Origin: Flavobacteriales bacterium
GTDB taxonomy: Bacteria > Bacteroidota > Bacteroidia > Flavobacteriales > BACL11
Length of the DNA: 14,256 bases
Reading direction: 5' to 3'
Assembly: GCA_002730985.1 (NCBI GenBank)
Contig: PCBP01000023.1
Coordinates: 1 to 14,256, forward strand
Below are positions 13,327 to 14,256 of the stretch, piece after piece. Each line of letters opens with the position of its first letter. Within the stretch, counting starts at the first letter, position 1. A program made the translations under genes and the position numbers. The notes beneath the pieces were generated by a model that saw nothing but the letters and a program-made list of their open reading frames with translations, had not been told where the DNA came from and made no database searches.

Positions 13327-14256
13327 CTAAAAAGAAAGTATCGTTTTTTTAATTATCGCAATACAATCAATAAGCTGTTCTCTAGTAATCACTAATGGAG
13401 GGGCAAAACGTATGATATCTCCATGAGTTGGCTTAGCAAGCAATCCATTATCTCTCAATTTCAAACATACATCCCATGCCTTAAAGCCATTTTTAGGTTT
13501 TATTACAACTGCATTTAACAGACCTTTTCCTCTTACAGTACTAATCATGTTAGAGTCTATTAAATTCAATTCCCTTCTAAAAATTTCACCTAAATGATAA
13601 GCATTCTCAGCTAATTTCTCATGCTTGACAACCTCTAAAGCTGCAATTGCAACCTTATTAGCTAACGGGTTACCTCCATAAGTTGACCCATGTTCACCAG
13701 GCTTAATACACATCATAATTTCATCATCACATAACACAGCAGAAACAGGAAATACCCCGCCAGAAAGTGCCTTCCCTAATATTAAAATATCCGGACGGGC
13801 ATCTTCATAATCAGTTGCTAATAATTTACCAGTTCGTGCAATTCCTGTTTGAACTTCATCAGCTATAAATAAAACATTGTATTTATTACATAATTCTCTA
13901 ACACCTGACAAATAGCCTTGTGACGGAACTACAACACCTGCTTCTCCTTGAATTGGCTCAACCATAAAAGCCGCTACGCTGGGATCTTTTAACTCGTATT
14001 CTAATGCATTCAAATCATCATATGGTATTAAATCATAACCAGGCATATAAGGTCCAAATCCCTCGTAAGAAGAAGGGTCATCAGACGAAGAAATAGCGGC
14101 CAACGTTCTACCCCAAAAATTACCTTTAGCAAAAATAATTCTTGCTTGATTTTCAGCAATTCCTTTTTTTAAATAACCCCATTTCCTTGCCAATTTATTG
14201 GCTGTTTCTCCACCTTCCACACCCGTATTCATTGGAAGAACCTTATCGTATCCGAA
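13327..14256 (-). CDS. rocD: Ornithine aminotransferase (N-terminus outside window)
   Basis: 309 visible residues, open to the window edge; an internal ATG at 14230-14232 is not the start, because the conserved block [17 protein letters not shown] runs across it. This is a class III PLP aminotransferase. It shows the phosphate-binding NTGVEGGE loop, [10 protein letters not shown] with its conserved Glu, [12 protein letters not shown] with the Asp that contacts the PLP ring nitrogen, and LGKALSGG with the Schiff-base Lys (residue 162 of the fragment). [12 protein letters not shown] follows. The sequence resembles ornithine aminotransferase more than acetylornithine or GABA aminotransferases. 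The enzyme converts L-ornithine and 2-oxoglutarate to glutamate-5-semialdehyde and glutamate, linking arginine breakdown to proline and glutamate. Roughly 100 N-terminal residues are missing. The stop is TAG at 13327-13329. Confidence 0.93.
   Translation of the reverse strand, partial: FGYDKVLPMNTGVEGGETANKLARKWGYLKKGIAENQARIIFAKGNFWGRTLAAISSSDDPSSYEGFGPYMPGYDLIPYDDLNALEYELKDPSVAAFMVEPIQGEAGVVVPSQGYLSGVRELCNKYNVLFIADEVQTGIARTGKLLATDYEDARPDILILGKALSGGVFPVSAVLCDDEIMMCIKPGEHGSTYGGNPLANKVAIAALEVVKHEKLAENAYHLGEIFRRELNLIDSNMISTVRGKGLLNAVVIKPKNGFKAWDVCLKLRDNGLLAKPTHGDIIRFAPPLVITREQLIDCIAIIKKTILSF

Overview
The window is an A+T-rich piece of a Bacteroidota chromosome, most likely from the order Flavobacteriales. 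The evidence is a C-terminal type IX secretion (T9SS) sorting domain, a TonB-dependent receptor with a carboxypeptidase-regulatory-like N-terminus, TAnnTTTG promoter boxes placed directly before start codons, almost no Shine-Dalgarno sequences, and a gene order typical of flavobacteria (thioesterase, dnaA, low-molecular-weight phosphatase, RsmI-like methylase; then DivIC and methylmalonyl-CoA mutase). TGA, TAA and TAG are all used as stops, so the code is standard.

Left part (1-5577): the 3' end of a uridine-phosphorylase-like gene (+) meets a YbgC-like acyl-CoA thioesterase (-) tail to tail. The thioesterase is divergent from a pair of overlapping genes that together make a split 5'-nucleotidase: a lipoprotein carrying the C-terminal domain, then a Tat-exported metallophosphatase. 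After a 182-bp gap comes dnaA, followed closely by a low-molecular-weight protein-tyrosine phosphatase and an RsmI-like SAM methyltransferase that starts with TTG inside the previous gene.

Middle (5578-8956): a near-leaderless promoter drives a small DivIC/FtsB-type septum protein, translationally coupled to a 1002-residue methylmalonyl-CoA mutase. The mutase is a single-chain fusion: a shortened, non-catalytic small-subunit (MutA-like) barrel of about 300 residues is joined directly to a complete catalytic large subunit (MutB) with its B12 domain. This is the most unusual protein in the window.

Right part (8957-14256, all on the minus strand): reading leftward, the 3' part of ornithine aminotransferase, a DUF454/YbaN-like membrane protein, then a probable three-gene envelope operon. 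That operon encodes a Cys-rich membrane-anchored protein resembling the HYC_CC_PP family, a TonB-dependent receptor with a Cys-Cys pair at the start of its plug, and a secreted thioredoxin-like protein (CGAC) with a T9SS tail. The shared cysteine theme suggests uptake or handling of a thiol-binding metal ion, but the substrate cannot be read from the sequence.

No RNA gene, CRISPR array, insertion sequence or clear replication origin was seen. No stretch longer than 300 bases lacks a gene.
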